From Mesostigma viride (taxonomy: Eukaryota; Streptophyta; Mesostigmatophyceae; Mesostigmatales; Mesostigmataceae): 64,000 nt of DNA. Below are positions 12,132 to 22,730 of the stretch, in pieces. How positions within the stretch are numbered: position 1 is the first letter of the stretch; each line of letters starts with the position of its first letter. Location of the stretch: positions 318,501 through 382,500 of the forward strand of contig RPFO01000764.1 in assembly GCA_009746045.1 (NCBI GenBank), in the 5' to 3' direction. The notes beneath the pieces were generated by a model that did not search any database, was not told the DNA's origin, and was given only the letters and a program-made list of their open reading frames with translations. The position numbers were made by a program, and so were the translations under genes.

Positions 12132-12440
12132 ACCTCAATGAAGAACGTAACTCCGTTGTGAGTATACGTAACACATGGCCCTGAGAGGGGGGGCTATGGT
12201 TTTTAATACATTCTGCCAGGCTACAACCTGCAGGTGGGGGATGTAAACAGCTGCACCTACTCTGGGTGCACAAGGTGCACCTGCACCTCCATGTATTCCA
12301 GCAGCTTACTAACTGTGTTAACATCATGGGGTGGAAGATGATTGTGGCTAGGCTGGAGCTAGGGCATGACATCCCAGCAGAGACTTACTCTCTGCATGGG
12401 CAAAGCATGACTAACTACTCTTTAAAGCTAATGCGTCATC
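12132..12440 (-). mobile_element. Family A retroposon, 3' UTR fragment (A8)
   Basis: Minus-oriented match to the family A 3' UTR: GTAACTCCGTTGTGAG (the terminal hairpin region), then the segment with the ACCTGCAGG and GTGCACCTGCACC motifs also found at 16700-16830 and 59660-59750. It lacks the short-unit tail and any ORF1 sequence. Confidence 0.65.
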
Positions 12441-12446
12441 CATGTT

Positions 12447-12975
12447 GTGGGTCCCATCATATATATTTGTGGGGCCGCCCTCTACTCACCCAACCACCGC
12501 CCCGACATTACCGTGCTTGACTACGACGGGCAGGGTTGCCACCTGCTCATCGATGTCTCCGTGGCTCGGCCGCTCTCCGGTCGCCACATCCTCCCGGCGG
12601 CTGTGGATGCCGGCGCTGCTGCCGCTGGGGCTGAGCGCGACAATTTTGCCTCCTACGGCAATGTGGGGCCCCACCGGGTCATCCCCTTTGTCCTTGAGGA
12701 GTTCGGGGCCATGGGCCCCAAGACAGCGGAGTTTTTCCACGAGTACTGCCAGCGCCGTGAAGACCGCCTCGACCTCGAGGGTCAGACCGCCCCGTGGTCG
12801 GCCCGCACGTGGTCCTCGTATTGGCGGCAGGCTGCGCCTGTCACTCGCCCTCACTCGCACCGTGGCCGATGTGTTATTCCGCCGCACCGGCCCGGGCCGA
12901 CTTTGTCGTGACCCATGCGGTCTAGATCCCTTACAGGCCTGCATGGTGGGCCGGCAGCGCTGTTGCTGCGTGTAG
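12447..12975 (+). pseudogene. Retroelement C-terminal fragment, restriction-like endonuclease type (tentative)
   Basis: The reading from 12447 contains RPDITVLDYDGQGCHLLIDV followed by GNVGPHRVIPFVLEEFG and a basic tail. The RPD-(about 14 residues)-D arrangement resembles the C-terminal restriction-like endonuclease of some non-LTR elements. Algal genomes carry many similar retroelement tails, to my knowledge. The reading shifts frame near 12830 (continuing RLSLALTRTVADVLFR in another frame), so it is broken. No reverse transcriptase precedes it; family A 3' UTR abuts it on the left. Confidence 0.5.
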
Positions 12976-13315
12976 TCAGTTTGTGATGTTTATAGTTAGT
13001 TCAGTACGTACCTTGTGCAGCTGGCGTGATCCTTGGATGTTCGATTCAGATTACTATTAATTTCTTCAGGGTTATTCTCCCAGTTAAATGAGTTATCGGG
13101 TTTTTCCTTATGTTGCATGCATATCTCACCTCCGTAATCTATCGATCATTCTCAATTGGCTCACGTCACCACAAATTCCGGCCACGAGGTAGCCATGGCT
13201 GTCGGAGCTCATAACTTTCACGTTTGAGCACCGAATTTAGCCGTGAATATCACAATCGCTTCGTCTTTCTAAGACGCACATGCTGATATAATTTTCCGAC
13301 GCTATTACGCAATAT

Positions 13316-16300
13316 ATGGCGAATAAACGCGCCTCGACGCAACGCAGCCTGGCGGCTGCGCTCGGCAATGAAAATACGTCTGCAGCTCAGGCTGCAGCTC
13401 CGCCATCAGGTCCGGCAGGCAGCGGCGACACTAGTCGTGCACTGGTGGTCGTCCAGCAACCTCCCGGGCTTAACGCCTCGCCATCTGCATCGCCTGACCC
13501 CAAGCGCACCCGCTCAGCCGACAAAACAGGAGGGCCCTCCCGCCCCTCAATCGAACCGAGCTTTCGGCAACTGCCTTTCATGGTCACTGATTACGACTGG
13601 ACCAACCCGTCTCCGACCGATGCTATGAGATGCATCTTATTCGGGGACTACGCTTCGCTTTACGACCTGTGCCTCCATCTCCACGAGAACAATCGCCTCC
13701 TTCTCCCGGACGGCCGCCTCTGGCGACACCTCACCCTGCTGCCCGGGTGCAAGCGCCCCGAACTCCAGCACGCCATCCTCAACTCCCTTCTCAAGCGCTC
13801 CGACGGCGAGATCTGGGCTCCATCCATCTCCGCCCCCACACTCCGTTCCATCCTGACGGAAGCCTTCCAGCAGCACGTGACCCCCCTTGCTGCCGACATT
13901 TCAGCAATCGGCGGCACGCTGACTGCTGAACTTCCTCAGATTTCCACCGCCGCCGCCTCCACCTCCACCGCCGTTTCCGCCTTCACTGCCGACATCAAAG
14001 CCCAGCTCCTCGACCTCGACCAACGCCTTCAAGCCACCGCCACCGCCCTTGAGAGCTTGCATGACACCGCCGGCCTCACCGCCCAAGCGGTGCAGGAAAT
14101 CGCTGCCCAGCCGGCACCTGCTGGCCCGGCCAGTGATGTTCCCTCCACCTGGGCGGACTTGCTTAAGCATCACACCACCTCCACCACCTCCACCATCGCG
14201 GCACAACTCAAGCAACAAGCCCTCGACCTTCGCGAGGCGGCCGAGCTCGACAAGCGCAGCCACAATGTCATCGTCAAGCACTTCGACCAGCCGGCAGGTG
14301 AGACCTCCACGAGTCTCCTTGAGGCAGTTAAGCGCGCCATTCTTGCCCCCATGTTACTCACTGGTGAGCTGGACATGTCGGTTGTCCGCCTCCCCCGCGC
14401 GCGGGGGAAGGCTGGCCCGGCACCCGTGCTCCTCACCTTTAACCCTTCAATTGTGTCAACTGGAACCACCAGAACGGACTGAGTATGGGCATCTTAGTAA
14501 GTATGAGAGTATCTAGCCAAATAACATTTTCTGGCCCACCCTTGGAACCAAGGATGCTTTTATATCAAATAACTTTGGGGTCATGTCATTGGTCACATAT
14601 CTATGCCCCACAGCTGCTATAAATAGCACCCCCCCCAAGGGGGTACGGTGCAGATGGGGTTCAAGAGATATATAATGCAATATGGACCATTTCTCAAAAT
14701 CTGCTGACCCTGGCCCTTTGAGGGGAGTTTAAGATAATCACAAGCATGCCATAGATGCATTCACAACATGACATGCCATAGAACTGCACAGGCTAGCTAG
14801 CATACAGCCCAAAATAGCTCAGACCGTTATAACGGATGCAGTTATTTTGGGGTGTTTTGGTAGCACTACCGTATAGGCATTCAATTCCAACGTGGCACAA
14901 AACATCATAGATGGCCACACATGGATTCCCATACACATTTCCAGCTTAAAAATCACAACAGCATGCTATACAACAAGTATAAAGCTTGTGCCAAGGCCCA
15001 AAACCAAGCGTATAACGGGTTCACAAGGAGCTACATTATCAATGCATCCAACACACTATAAAGCAATTCCAATGATTGGCAATGATAGAGAAAACAAAAG
15101 AACTCACCTGGTTGTGCTTCCATGCAAGCAGGCCCTGGCCATTCATGTTTCTTGCATGCACTATGGACGCACAAGCAGAAGGATAACTTGGGCCAGCAAA
15201 CCAAGAAGCAATGCCTAGAGCTGGCCAGAAAACCAATTGTCTCGCTATGTCTGTGCAGGGAAAAGCATCCCGTTATCAAGCCCACCATGTTAAGAGACAA
15301 TACCAAACGCTACTTCACTGGTTTCGTTGAAGCCTTAGCTAATAGCAATCAAATCTGGTCCAAAATCAGCGTGACATAGTGGTATTCCCCAACCATCACA
15401 AGCGAACGCGTACAAGCACTAAAGCAACAAAACGACAAGTAAAAACCATCGATTACATGTCTACAACTAGTTTATAAACGATAGGACGACTTGGTACTGT
15501 AATGTATACACGCTAACATGTTAATACGTACCAGGTCGAAACCGCAGATTACCTGCTGTGCGGGAGCCATCACTCCCACCTCACGGACATAGCCTCGAAC
15601 CTTTCCTGGCCGTCATCGCTAATAAAACATGTCAAGAATAACGTAACAAGTCTATCCACGCGCAAATATATGGACGTTTGCCGCCGAACAACAGGTAGCA
15701 TACGCACTGTCACCGCCTGGCCGCTGACAGGATCTGCTGCACCGATTAGAACCTAGAGACATACTTGCGCACATCCAGACGCTTCACGGCCAGATATATA
15801 ACCTTTATAACACTCAAGGATAATTACTACAAAATTTGAGTTCAAAATTCCAAGCCATGCTCTCGTACCAGTCATTTGCCTGCACCGCCATAGCCGCGGA
15901 CGTCAATTATTTTCATTCACGTCGGTCCCGTTTGACCATGGTACCCCCCCAACTTTGATTGAGTATATCTCCCTGGCCAGTTGTCCAAAGTACGGTCTGA
16001 ATAGTGCCAGGCATAGCTTACGTCTAGATCTTTCGATCCCCCCAGGTTTGACCGTTGAATTATTTTTGGCGCGGCGCCTGGTTCTGCCACAAACTCAGTC
16101 CGTTAGAGTGGCGCGAGTTTAACTGGCGCCACGAAAACGGACTCAGTACAAATTAAGGGTTAAGTACATGACGGACAAGCTGGCGTTCCTTAAATGCCGC
16201 AAGAAGCTCTCGGAGACTCGCTTCACGCTGGACGACGACTTGACCTTGGCCCAGCAACAGCGGCGACGCGAGCTATGGCCGACCTACCTTCAGCTCCGGC

Positions 16301-16392
16301 AGCGTGCAGGGGGGAAGCCGATATACTGGAGGGGGGCGGTCATCCACGTTGACCACAAGCCCTGGCAGGCCCCTCCTGCCACTCCAGGCTAG
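13316..16392 (+). pseudogene. Family A ORF1 protein gene, split by a piggyBac-like insertion
   Basis: The reading starts at ATG 13316 and runs through a Pro/Ser/Ala-rich N-terminus, a conserved YDWTNPSPTDAMRCILFGDY block, an Ala/Thr-rich coiled-coil-like middle (about residues 190-310), and an RRM-like C-terminal region: NVIVKHFDQPAGETS, then VVRLPRARGKAGPAPVLLTF. The insertion 14443-16159 breaks it after LLTF; it resumes at 16160 with KYMTDKLAFLKCRKKL, TRFTLDDDLTLAQQQRRREL and the stop near 16390. Removing the insertion and one TTAA restores the frame. LINE ORF1 proteins of this type bind RNA and act as chaperones. Confidence 0.8.
14443..16159. mobile_element. Non-autonomous piggyBac-like DNA transposon (1717 bp)
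   Basis: The interrupted ORF1 reads CACCTTTAA|CCCTTC...AAGGG|TTAAGTACATG, whereas copy A2 reads CACCTTTAAGTACATG without a break. This gives a TTAA target duplication (14439-14442 and 16160-16163). Ends are CCCTTCAATTGTGT and, on the other strand, CCCTTAATTTGTAC. TTAA targets and CCC-starting ends are hallmarks of the piggyBac superfamily. AACGGACTGAGT near 14471 recurs inverted near the right end. No transposase ORF is visible. Confidence 0.85.
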
Positions 16393-16882
16393 GGAATATA
16401 CCAGTAGTGTAGATTAGATAGGCTTAGCCTTGCAAGTGGCCCACGCGCATGTGCGCCCATAATGGCCCCCATGGATGATGCTTTCAGTATCTAGCCGCGC
16501 CCAGCCTACAATGGGACCTCCCATGGATGATGCATTAAGAATTTAGCCATGCGATGCCTATGCAGGGAGTTACTCTCTGCTGAGATGCCATGTGCCGTAC
16601 ACCAGCTATAGCCTAGCCACATACCCTCCACCCCATATGTCATGCAGGCCTTCTAGGCCCTCTCCTCAAGCCCCCCCTGGGTGCCTGTGCTTGTTAAGGA
16701 GGCATGAACCATCATGGCGGTGCAGGTGCACCTTGTGCACCCAGAGCAGGTGACAGTTGTACATCAGTCCACCTGCAGGTTGTAGCCCTGATTGTATTAC
16801 AAACCCATAGATGCCCCTTTCTCAGGGCTATGTGTTACATATGCTCCCAACGGAGCTATGATTTTAATTAATTAATTAATTA
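16393..16882 (+). other. Family A 3' UTR and tail of copy A1
   Basis: Shared with copies at 37846-38129, 59389-59907 and, on the other strand, 27446-27862. Holds the conserved GGAGGCATGAACCATCATGG and GTGCACCCAGAGCAGGTGA segments, then the hairpin GCTCCCAACGGAGC and the (TTAA)n tail. Confidence 0.75.
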
Positions 16883-16912
16883 ATTCTCAATGAATATATA
16901 TTCATTGAGAAT
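16883..16912. repeat. 30-bp perfect palindrome at the 3' end of copy A1
   Basis: A perfect 30-bp palindrome, beginning ATTCTCAATGAATATA, directly follows the (TTAA)n tail. Its left 9 bp overlap the putative target duplication of A1. Confidence 0.85.
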
Positions 16913-17049
16913 GATATATTACGGATCAGGTGAGATTGGCATGCAACATAAGGACAACCCCGAGAAGAAGAAGAACCCTGAAGAAACCCATCATGAATAC
17001 AGGCATACATGTCTCCTGGTTGTCTCCTTGATACATGCACCTGGGCGTG

Positions 17050-18545
17050 AGCCACGTCGGCTAAGCCTTACTATATCCTACACTACTGTTATATCCCCCT
17101 ATAGCCTGGGGCGCTATCCCCCTAGGCTGGGATCACTGGAGCAGGGGGCGCCTGCGCCATGCAGGGCTTGTGGTCGACTTAGATGACCAAATTGACCGCC
17201 CCCCTCCAGTATACCGGCTTGCCCGGCTGCCGCTGCCAGCGGCAGGCAAGCCGGTATACTGGAGGGGGGCGGTCAATTTGGATGGCATCTGCCGGAGCTG
17301 GAGGCCTAGGTCAGCCATATATAGCAGGCACCCGTCGCCGTTGTTGCTGCCAGGGCCATGCAGGCCGGGTAAAGTCGTCGTCCAGCGTGTACGGAGTCCT
17401 CACGAGCCGCTTGCGGCGTCTGAGGATCGAAAGCTAAATTGTCCGCTGGCCACTGTTCTCAAATATGAGCAGCAGTGGGGGCGGTCCCGCTTCACCCCGT
17501 GGTGAGCGGGGAAGGCGGCCGGAGGCCTCCACCTTGAGCTTGCATGGCAATGAGAGCCATGCGGGCAAGGATATTGTCCGCAAACGCCTGTCACAAGCAT
17601 CTCGGAGTTCTCACCTTCCACCAGGTCGAAGTGAATTGACGATGACGTTCAGGCTGCGCTTGTTGAGCTCAGCCTCCACGGCGGAGGTCGAGTGTCTGTG
17701 TCTGTTGCTTGAGCTGTGCGGCGATGGCAGATCGCCGGAGGTGGTGCATCAGTACGTGGACTGGTGGTGTGGTTCAGCAACATGGCGGCCCAGGTCTGGA
17801 GGGGAGGAGCATTGCCTGCTTAAGCTGCATGGGGCTGGCTTGGCGGGCAATGTCCGTCCTTCGACTGGATCACTGCCTGGGCGGTGAGGCCTGCGGTGTT
17901 TTGCAGGCACTCGATGGCGATGGCGTCGTCCTTGAGGCGCTGGTCGCGGAGCGCCCGAGGAGGGAGCAGATCGAGGGCGAGGCGCCGCGCTGAAGCCGGG
18001 GCCGGGCGCGTCAAGCGTGGGCGCCGGCAGGGGCGTGGACAGTGCAAGAGATCGGGGTGCCATAATTTTGGCATATGGCCTCGGTTTTGGCAGAAGATGA
18101 GGTGCGTGCACAGATAAATAAGCGAGACGTGCGTGCCGAAAAACACATCGTCCATGCCAGGCTGACGGTTTTCGGTTCGATCCATCATGTGCAGTACGAG
18201 CCGTAGGAACTTTGACGTCAAAGGCCGCCATGCGACCTGAGTCGGCCCACGCTGCAGCGAGTTTTGACAGGGCGACTGCGTTTGGGCTTTTAGGCGATGC
18301 CGAGGGCGAGGCGGGCCCGCCGTCGGAGCGGCCAGTGGGCAAGTTACCACCATTGCTTGACTAGTGGCACCGCTGCCTTCTGGGCCTGAGGGCGATTCAA
18401 GCTGCAGCCGGAGCCGCAGACGTATTTTCAGGGCTTAGCGGAGCCGCCAGGCTGGCGTTGCGTAGAGGAGCATAATTGCTCGTCATATGATATTGCGTAG
18501 TAGCTTCGGGAAAAGTATTATATATCAGCGTGCATGCATATGTGC
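17050..18545 (-). pseudogene. Degenerate family A copy A4 (ORF1 remnants)
   Basis: On the minus strand the start MTSNYAPLRNASLAAPL near 18485 and later pieces (LKDDAIAIECLQNTAGLTAQ near 17900; the end of ORF1 near 17400-17290) match A1 and A2 ORF1 in order. They fall in different frames with large gaps. The terminal hairpin and tail are not seen. The part near 17187-17281 contains an inverted duplication. Confidence 0.65.
17187..17281. repeat. Inverted repeat, 37-bp perfect arms
   Basis: Arms 17187-17223 and 17245-17281 are perfect reverse complements with a 21-bp spacer. Each arm contains the end of family A ORF1 (GCCGGTATACTGGAGGGG on one strand), so part of A4 has been copied in inverted orientation next to itself. 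Confidence 0.9.
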
Positions 18546-19239
18546 GTCTGATATTAGAAAGTATGCAGGGTTGAAAAAAGAGTAAAACGTCACCCGAGCT
18601 ATAGAGTCTAGGCAACCGTATAGGTGCATGAATCATGCTTTCTGGTAATTTGATCAGTTATAGTCAGGCCTGGCATATATTGTCGTCAGAAATAAACTGA
18701 AACGTGAAAATGCTATAGCTGCCCAATTAAATCTGAGATTCCATGGAACACAGAAAATAAGAAAACTTAGAAGCTACCAGTGCTCAAGGAATCGAACATA
18801 GATAGAACATTTGGCATGATATTTCGCGGCTGTACGTACGTACGCGTGAGTCTCCTTCGATCCGAAGACATCAGTCTCACTAATTATAGCATTACGAAAC
18901 AGCCCAACTGCGAAAAACCGGCTCTGTAGGTATACCGGAGAGGGGTGCCATGCATGCAATACGTCCGATATTGCTCAACCCAAAGAAGATTATAATTCCT
19001 CACCACTATAGAGCTACTACGTGCACAGGAGTACTAACGCACGGACTGGCATGCATGTACATATGACACATCTGGACGATTATCTTTAATTTTTGTGCAA
19101 TGATAAATATATTATATAGTGAGATTTAATTGGGTGCCTTGACTCTTTTATGTAAGTAATTATATAATATTAATTTTAAAAAATATATCAGTAAATAATG
19201 ATAATTAATTATCGTGCGTGACTGCGTCACGTGGGTGCC
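18546..19239. other. AT-richer stretch without a recognised gene
   Basis: No ORF with family resemblance. Notable only for A/T-rich DNA near 19090-19215 and a GTGACTGCGTCACGTG motif at about 19217-19232, part of the hairpin also found at 20491, 29727 and 39289. Confidence 0.5.
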
Positions 19240-19400
19240 AATATCAAAGAGACAACCAGCGCAGGCCAGAAATCGGGAGAATCCGGACCATGGTAGCTCG
19301 AGCCTGCCGTTATCTTTTCCGCGTTTTCGAGTCGTTCAGGATGATGAAGATGAATGGTGATGGAAATGTGTATCCTTGTGCATTGAAATTATGGCTGGCT
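19240..19400 (+). repeat. Dispersed repeat G (GAGACAACC...), copy 1
   Basis: Begins ATCAAAGAGACAACCAGCGC and continues through GAGAATCCGGACCATGGTAG. Related copies lie at about 39975-40150, 40805-40880 and 40880-41000 on the plus strand and 41080-41155 on the minus strand. No ORF. The class is unknown. Confidence 0.65.
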
Positions 19401-19579
19401 TACGTGTGGAGCGACTAGATGACCTAGACGGTGGGGCCGGAAACAGCATGCTTGATCAGGGCGTGTGTTTCTAGCCTAACTGGCCGGGAGTGTCTAGTGG
19501 TGAGCACCATTGCTGCGATCGCTCTCCCACCATTTACGAGGAAATACCCGCAAATGGAAAACCACTGAAAAGGTCTAGC

Positions 19580-20040
19580 TAGTCAGTCATCACGTTAGCC
19601 ATGCCATGATTCCAAACGTCCAAGAACTGCACACGGTGCAAAGGCAAAAAGCCGGAGGACAGCACTTTCAAATGTGCGGCGGGAACCAAAAGCCCGCGGA
19701 TGCCAGAAAACATCGTGTTGCGGCAGCGACGCGACGATGTGGACAACGAATCCAGTGCCAAGCTCGGAACGGCCGCAAAGGAGATCTGGCATCACAGGGT
19801 TCAGATGTGCGGAGATACTATGCGATCCAGCCGGTCCACGACCTGTTTGTAGAGCTTGTGCCAAGGGGCAGCACCGAACAGATGTGGGTGACGTTGCAAA
19901 AAACATCGGACTTGACGGAGCATAATGGCTCGGTCATAGTCTTTGACCAATAAACGCTGCAAGAGTTCAACAAGAGTCGTGATGAAATCAACACGCCAAT
20001 ATGTCCAAAGTAGAGGGGCCTTCAAACCCAGTATACACAA
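19580..20040 (-). pseudogene. Penelope-like reverse transcriptase, C-terminal fragment
   Basis: Minus-strand reading YWRVDFITTLVELLQRLLV, KDYDRAIMLRQVRCFLQRHP, then HLFGAAPWHKLYKQVVDRLD. The same sequence is found near 60440 and at 63881-64000 on the plus strand, where it follows a Penelope-like catalytic core. Upstream sequence (above 20040) is unrelated, so the copy is truncated. The terminal part (19579-19800) shows no nuclease motif that I can recognise. Confidence 0.65.
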
Positions 20041-20290
20041 TGAGAAGGAGAGAGGGCGCCGGGCGGCTAGCTTCTCTCACTACCATTGGTCAGTCGGTGG
20101 GTCACACGCCACAGAGCGCTCGATATCGATCGATCTGACAGCACGTTCGGCCGGGGGGCGGGGCGCATCACTGTGGGTGCAATTGATATGTAACCATATA
20201 ATGATACCAAAGGTACGTAGGCTGAAGCAAAGCGCTGACGGTTCGATCCTGGTACAAGAATTAAAGGTGAGGTGGGCCTGAAACAGGTGT
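19998..20290. repeat. Dispersed repeat H, left copy flanking LINE-B
   Basis: GCCTTCAAACCCAGTATACACA through GGGCGCC, CTAGCTTCTCTCACT, CACAGAGCGCTC and CACTGTGGGTGCA matches 26205-26405 in order with perhaps 70-80% identity. The two copies are in direct orientation on either side of LINE-B. Confidence 0.65.
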
Positions 20291-20490
20291 CTGCTATAAC
20301 TTAGGCATGCATAAGCGAATGCATGGCCACAATGATCGAGCCAATGTGTGCATGGGCTAAGGTCATTGCGTTCTTGCCACTCTAACTAAACCTGCTGGGG
20401 CTAGATCAGTACTGACTATGCTGTAGTATAATACACAACATGACAATTGCGGTCATGCCATAATGTCTAATGAATTAATTAACTAATAAG

Positions 20491-20509
20491 CACGTGACTG
20501 CGTCACGTG
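20491..20509. repeat. Hairpin CACGTGAC-TGC-GTCACGTG
   Basis: Perfect 8-bp stem with a 3-nt spacer, next to (TTAA)-type sequence. The same 19-mer (or a one-base variant) recurs at 10677, 29727 and 39289, with a partial copy near 19217. It is the minus-strand 3' end of family F type elements. Confidence 0.85.
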
Positions 20510-21489
20510 GTGGATGCCAATACAGAGTATATAATAAAGGACGACCTTGCCGGTACGGTGGCGCAGAAGCTTGCTACGGAGCTGATAAATTCTGATCTCG
20601 CAGGCCACTTGGCTGCGGCGATCGAGGACAACGTGGCGGACAAGGTGGCGGCTCAGGTCGCCGGCACGCTGACGGAGGCGGTTGCCGGCACCCAGTAGCG
20701 GCGCAGGTGGCCGGCAATTTAGCGGACAACGTGGAGGCGCAGGTGGCGAAGGTGGCCCCGTCCTACGCGACTATGGCCAGCACAGCCATCCAAGAAATAG
20801 CCACTAGCACTGCTCATGCAGGCGGTCTCTAGGACCTTCGCCGACCGGGACAACAAAGAGTTGCGCGGCCGCACCATAATTATTCGTAATGTGGCGGCCC
20901 TCCCCCGGGAGACGGGGCTGAGCCTCCGCCTCAAGGTGGAGAAGGAACTCATCACCAACTTCCGCCTAGAGGACAGTGTCACAATTGACACCGTCCGCCG
21001 CCTACCGGGGCGCGCGGATGCGCCGGTGGCGCTCGTGCTTACGCGCCCCATCGGCAAGCACTATATTCTCCAACACCGCACCAAGCTACCACAATTAAGG
21101 CTTGGGTTGGAGTCTCGACGACGATCTAACCCCGGCGCAGCTTCGCGCCCGCAGGGACCGGCTGGCACAAGAGGACGCGAATGAAGGCCCTCGCTGACCG
21201 CACGAAGAAGGTGCGGCTGCGGTGGAAGGACGACGCATGGCACATGGAGGTTACCTCGCGGGAGGTTACCATAGTTAGGTGAAATAGTGCCGGAACCTTT
21301 TTGCCGTTGGGGCAAATCGGTCCGGAACACTATTTTGCCCGGAATCACCACTTCCGAGCACCCAAGTTGATTTGGCCGAATTAACTTGGGTGCTCGGAAG
21401 TGGTGAATCCGGGCAAAATAGTGTTCCGGACCGATTTGCCCCAACGGCAAAAAGGTTCCGGCACTATTTCACCTAACTACCATCGCCGA
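20507..21489 (+). pseudogene. LINE-B ORF1 (RRM-like RNA-binding protein), frameshifted
   Basis: An Ala/Asp-rich coiled-coil-like start (DLAGTVAQKLATELINSDLA) is followed, in another frame, by RTIIIRNVAALPRETG and VRRLPGRADAPVALVLTRP. After a further shift comes SLDDDLTPAQLRARRDRLAQ. This order (I-R-x-(L/V) strand, RLGR-like loop, LDDDLTPAQ, basic helix) is that of LINE ORF1 RRM domains and parallels family A ORF1. The foldback element at 21273-21478 interrupts its end. Confidence 0.75.
21273..21478. mobile_element. 206-bp foldback MITE
   Basis: Two 96-bp arms (21273-21368 and 21383-21478) are reverse complements with a single mismatch, separated by 14 bp. ACCAT flanks both sides (21268-21272 and 21479-21483). 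Ends are AGTTAGGTGAAATAG and its complement. Its position inside LINE-B ORF1 and the near-perfect arms argue for a recent insertion. The superfamily is not clear. Confidence 0.9.
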
Positions 21490-22237
21490 GGGGAGACGCG
21501 CGGGGGGGTAGGGAGTAGGCCCTCCCCGCCCCCTCACACCGCGAGCAGCTACCGGGGGGTAAGCTAGAACCCACCCCCCACACCCGTCGTCCGATGGCCG
21601 AGCGTGTCTTGGATAGTCCAGTCTCACGGACGACGCAACGGAGTCAAAGCCGCGACCTTCATAGCCAACTTCGCAACAAGGAGCGCCTGCTGGCTTTCGC
21701 AACCCGGCCGGCACTCCCAACGGTATGCTGCATTCTTTGACCCCAAGACCAGGCGAGCAAGTCGCGCCGCCCGCCTGGAGGGTGCCCTATGCGCGTTGAA
21801 AAGTACTATGTTATCTCACGCCGCACACACGTCCCCGCCAGCCTCCCCCCAACCCCCTGCCGACACCGCGGGTCCCCGGCGCCCCCTGCTGGGCCAACGC
21901 CGGCACCACTCGCTGCGCATCGCTACCTACAATGTCCGCACCCTGCCCGGGGGAGATGCCCCCCCGCGGGCCAACGAGCTTGTCCACTACTGCCGCCTAT
22001 ATATGGCATTGACTAGGATGTGCTTGGGGTCCAAGAGCACCGACGCTCCTTTGAGGGCCCCGTTAATTCAGCGTGTCACCCTCGCACTACAATGGCAACT
22101 GCTGTGCGGCCCGGCGCATGCACCGGGTCAGGGAGGAGTGGGCCTGCTGTGCTCCCCCACCGCTGCCGCCCAGCTCGTGGACCACAAACTTTGCTCGAAT
22201 CGGATCCTTCAGTGCACTTTCCGCTCCCTTGAAGGAC

Positions 22238-22730
22238 GGCCGGGCCCACTTCAAATGTTCCGAAAAGTGTGACACTTTTTGTCGTTTTTTGGACTTTTTC
22301 GACGATCGTCACTCTGCAGAGTGATTCGTCGTGCGAAATCGTGCGAAATTGTGCGAAATTTGCTGAAATCGTGTGAAATTTGCTGAAATCGTGCGAAATT
22401 TTGCGAAATTTGCTGAAATCGTGCGAAATTTCATGTGAAAAATGTCGACGGTAAAAAATTTTGATGTGCACAACGTGTGTGAATTCATGCGAAATTTTGT
22501 CAAACGTCACTCCCCGAAACGACCCTTGGTTGAAATCCATGCGAAATCGTGCGAAATCATGCAAAATTGTGCGAAATCGTGCGAAATCGTGCGAAAATGT
22601 GTGAAAATTTTGCGAAAATCACGCGAAAATCACGCGAACTCGTGCGAAAATTTATTTTTTTTTTGCGAAAATAGCGAAAAAGTGTCACACACTTGGCTTG
22701 GACGGCGGAACATTTGAAGTGGGCCCGGCC
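22238..22730. mobile_element. 493-bp MITE with internal GTGCGAAAT array
   Basis: It splits the LINE-B endonuclease between SLEGR and TPIVLSVIVGYAP. The ends are perfect inverted repeats of 25 bp (22238-22262 and the complement ending at 22730), starting GGCCGGGCCCACTTCAAATG. Flanks share AGGAC (22233-22237 and 22731-22735), possibly AGGACGG. The interior is mostly irregular repeats of about 9-18 bp based on GTGCGAAAT and TTGCTGAAATC. No ORF. The superfamily is undetermined. Confidence 0.88.

Larger units (their letters stand above)
13157..16880 (+). mobile_element. Family A ORF1-only retroposon, copy A1, interrupted by a DNA transposon
   Basis: Contains the family 5' UTR (CCACGAGGTAGCCATGGC near 13180), ORF1, a 3' UTR and a terminal hairpin (GCTCCCAACGGAGC, about 16840) followed by a (TTAA)n tail. 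The flanks 13146-13156 and 16881-16891 match as an 11-mer with one difference (T[C/A]ATTCTCAAT). Without the 1.7-kb insertion it is about 2.0 kb, close to copy A2. No reverse transcriptase lies between ORF1 and the tail. Confidence 0.75.

Noticed and set aside
11781-12141. Gly/Val/Cys repeat reading near 11.9 kb
   Set aside because: Produced by the GGT/GT microsatellite in dispersed repeat E.
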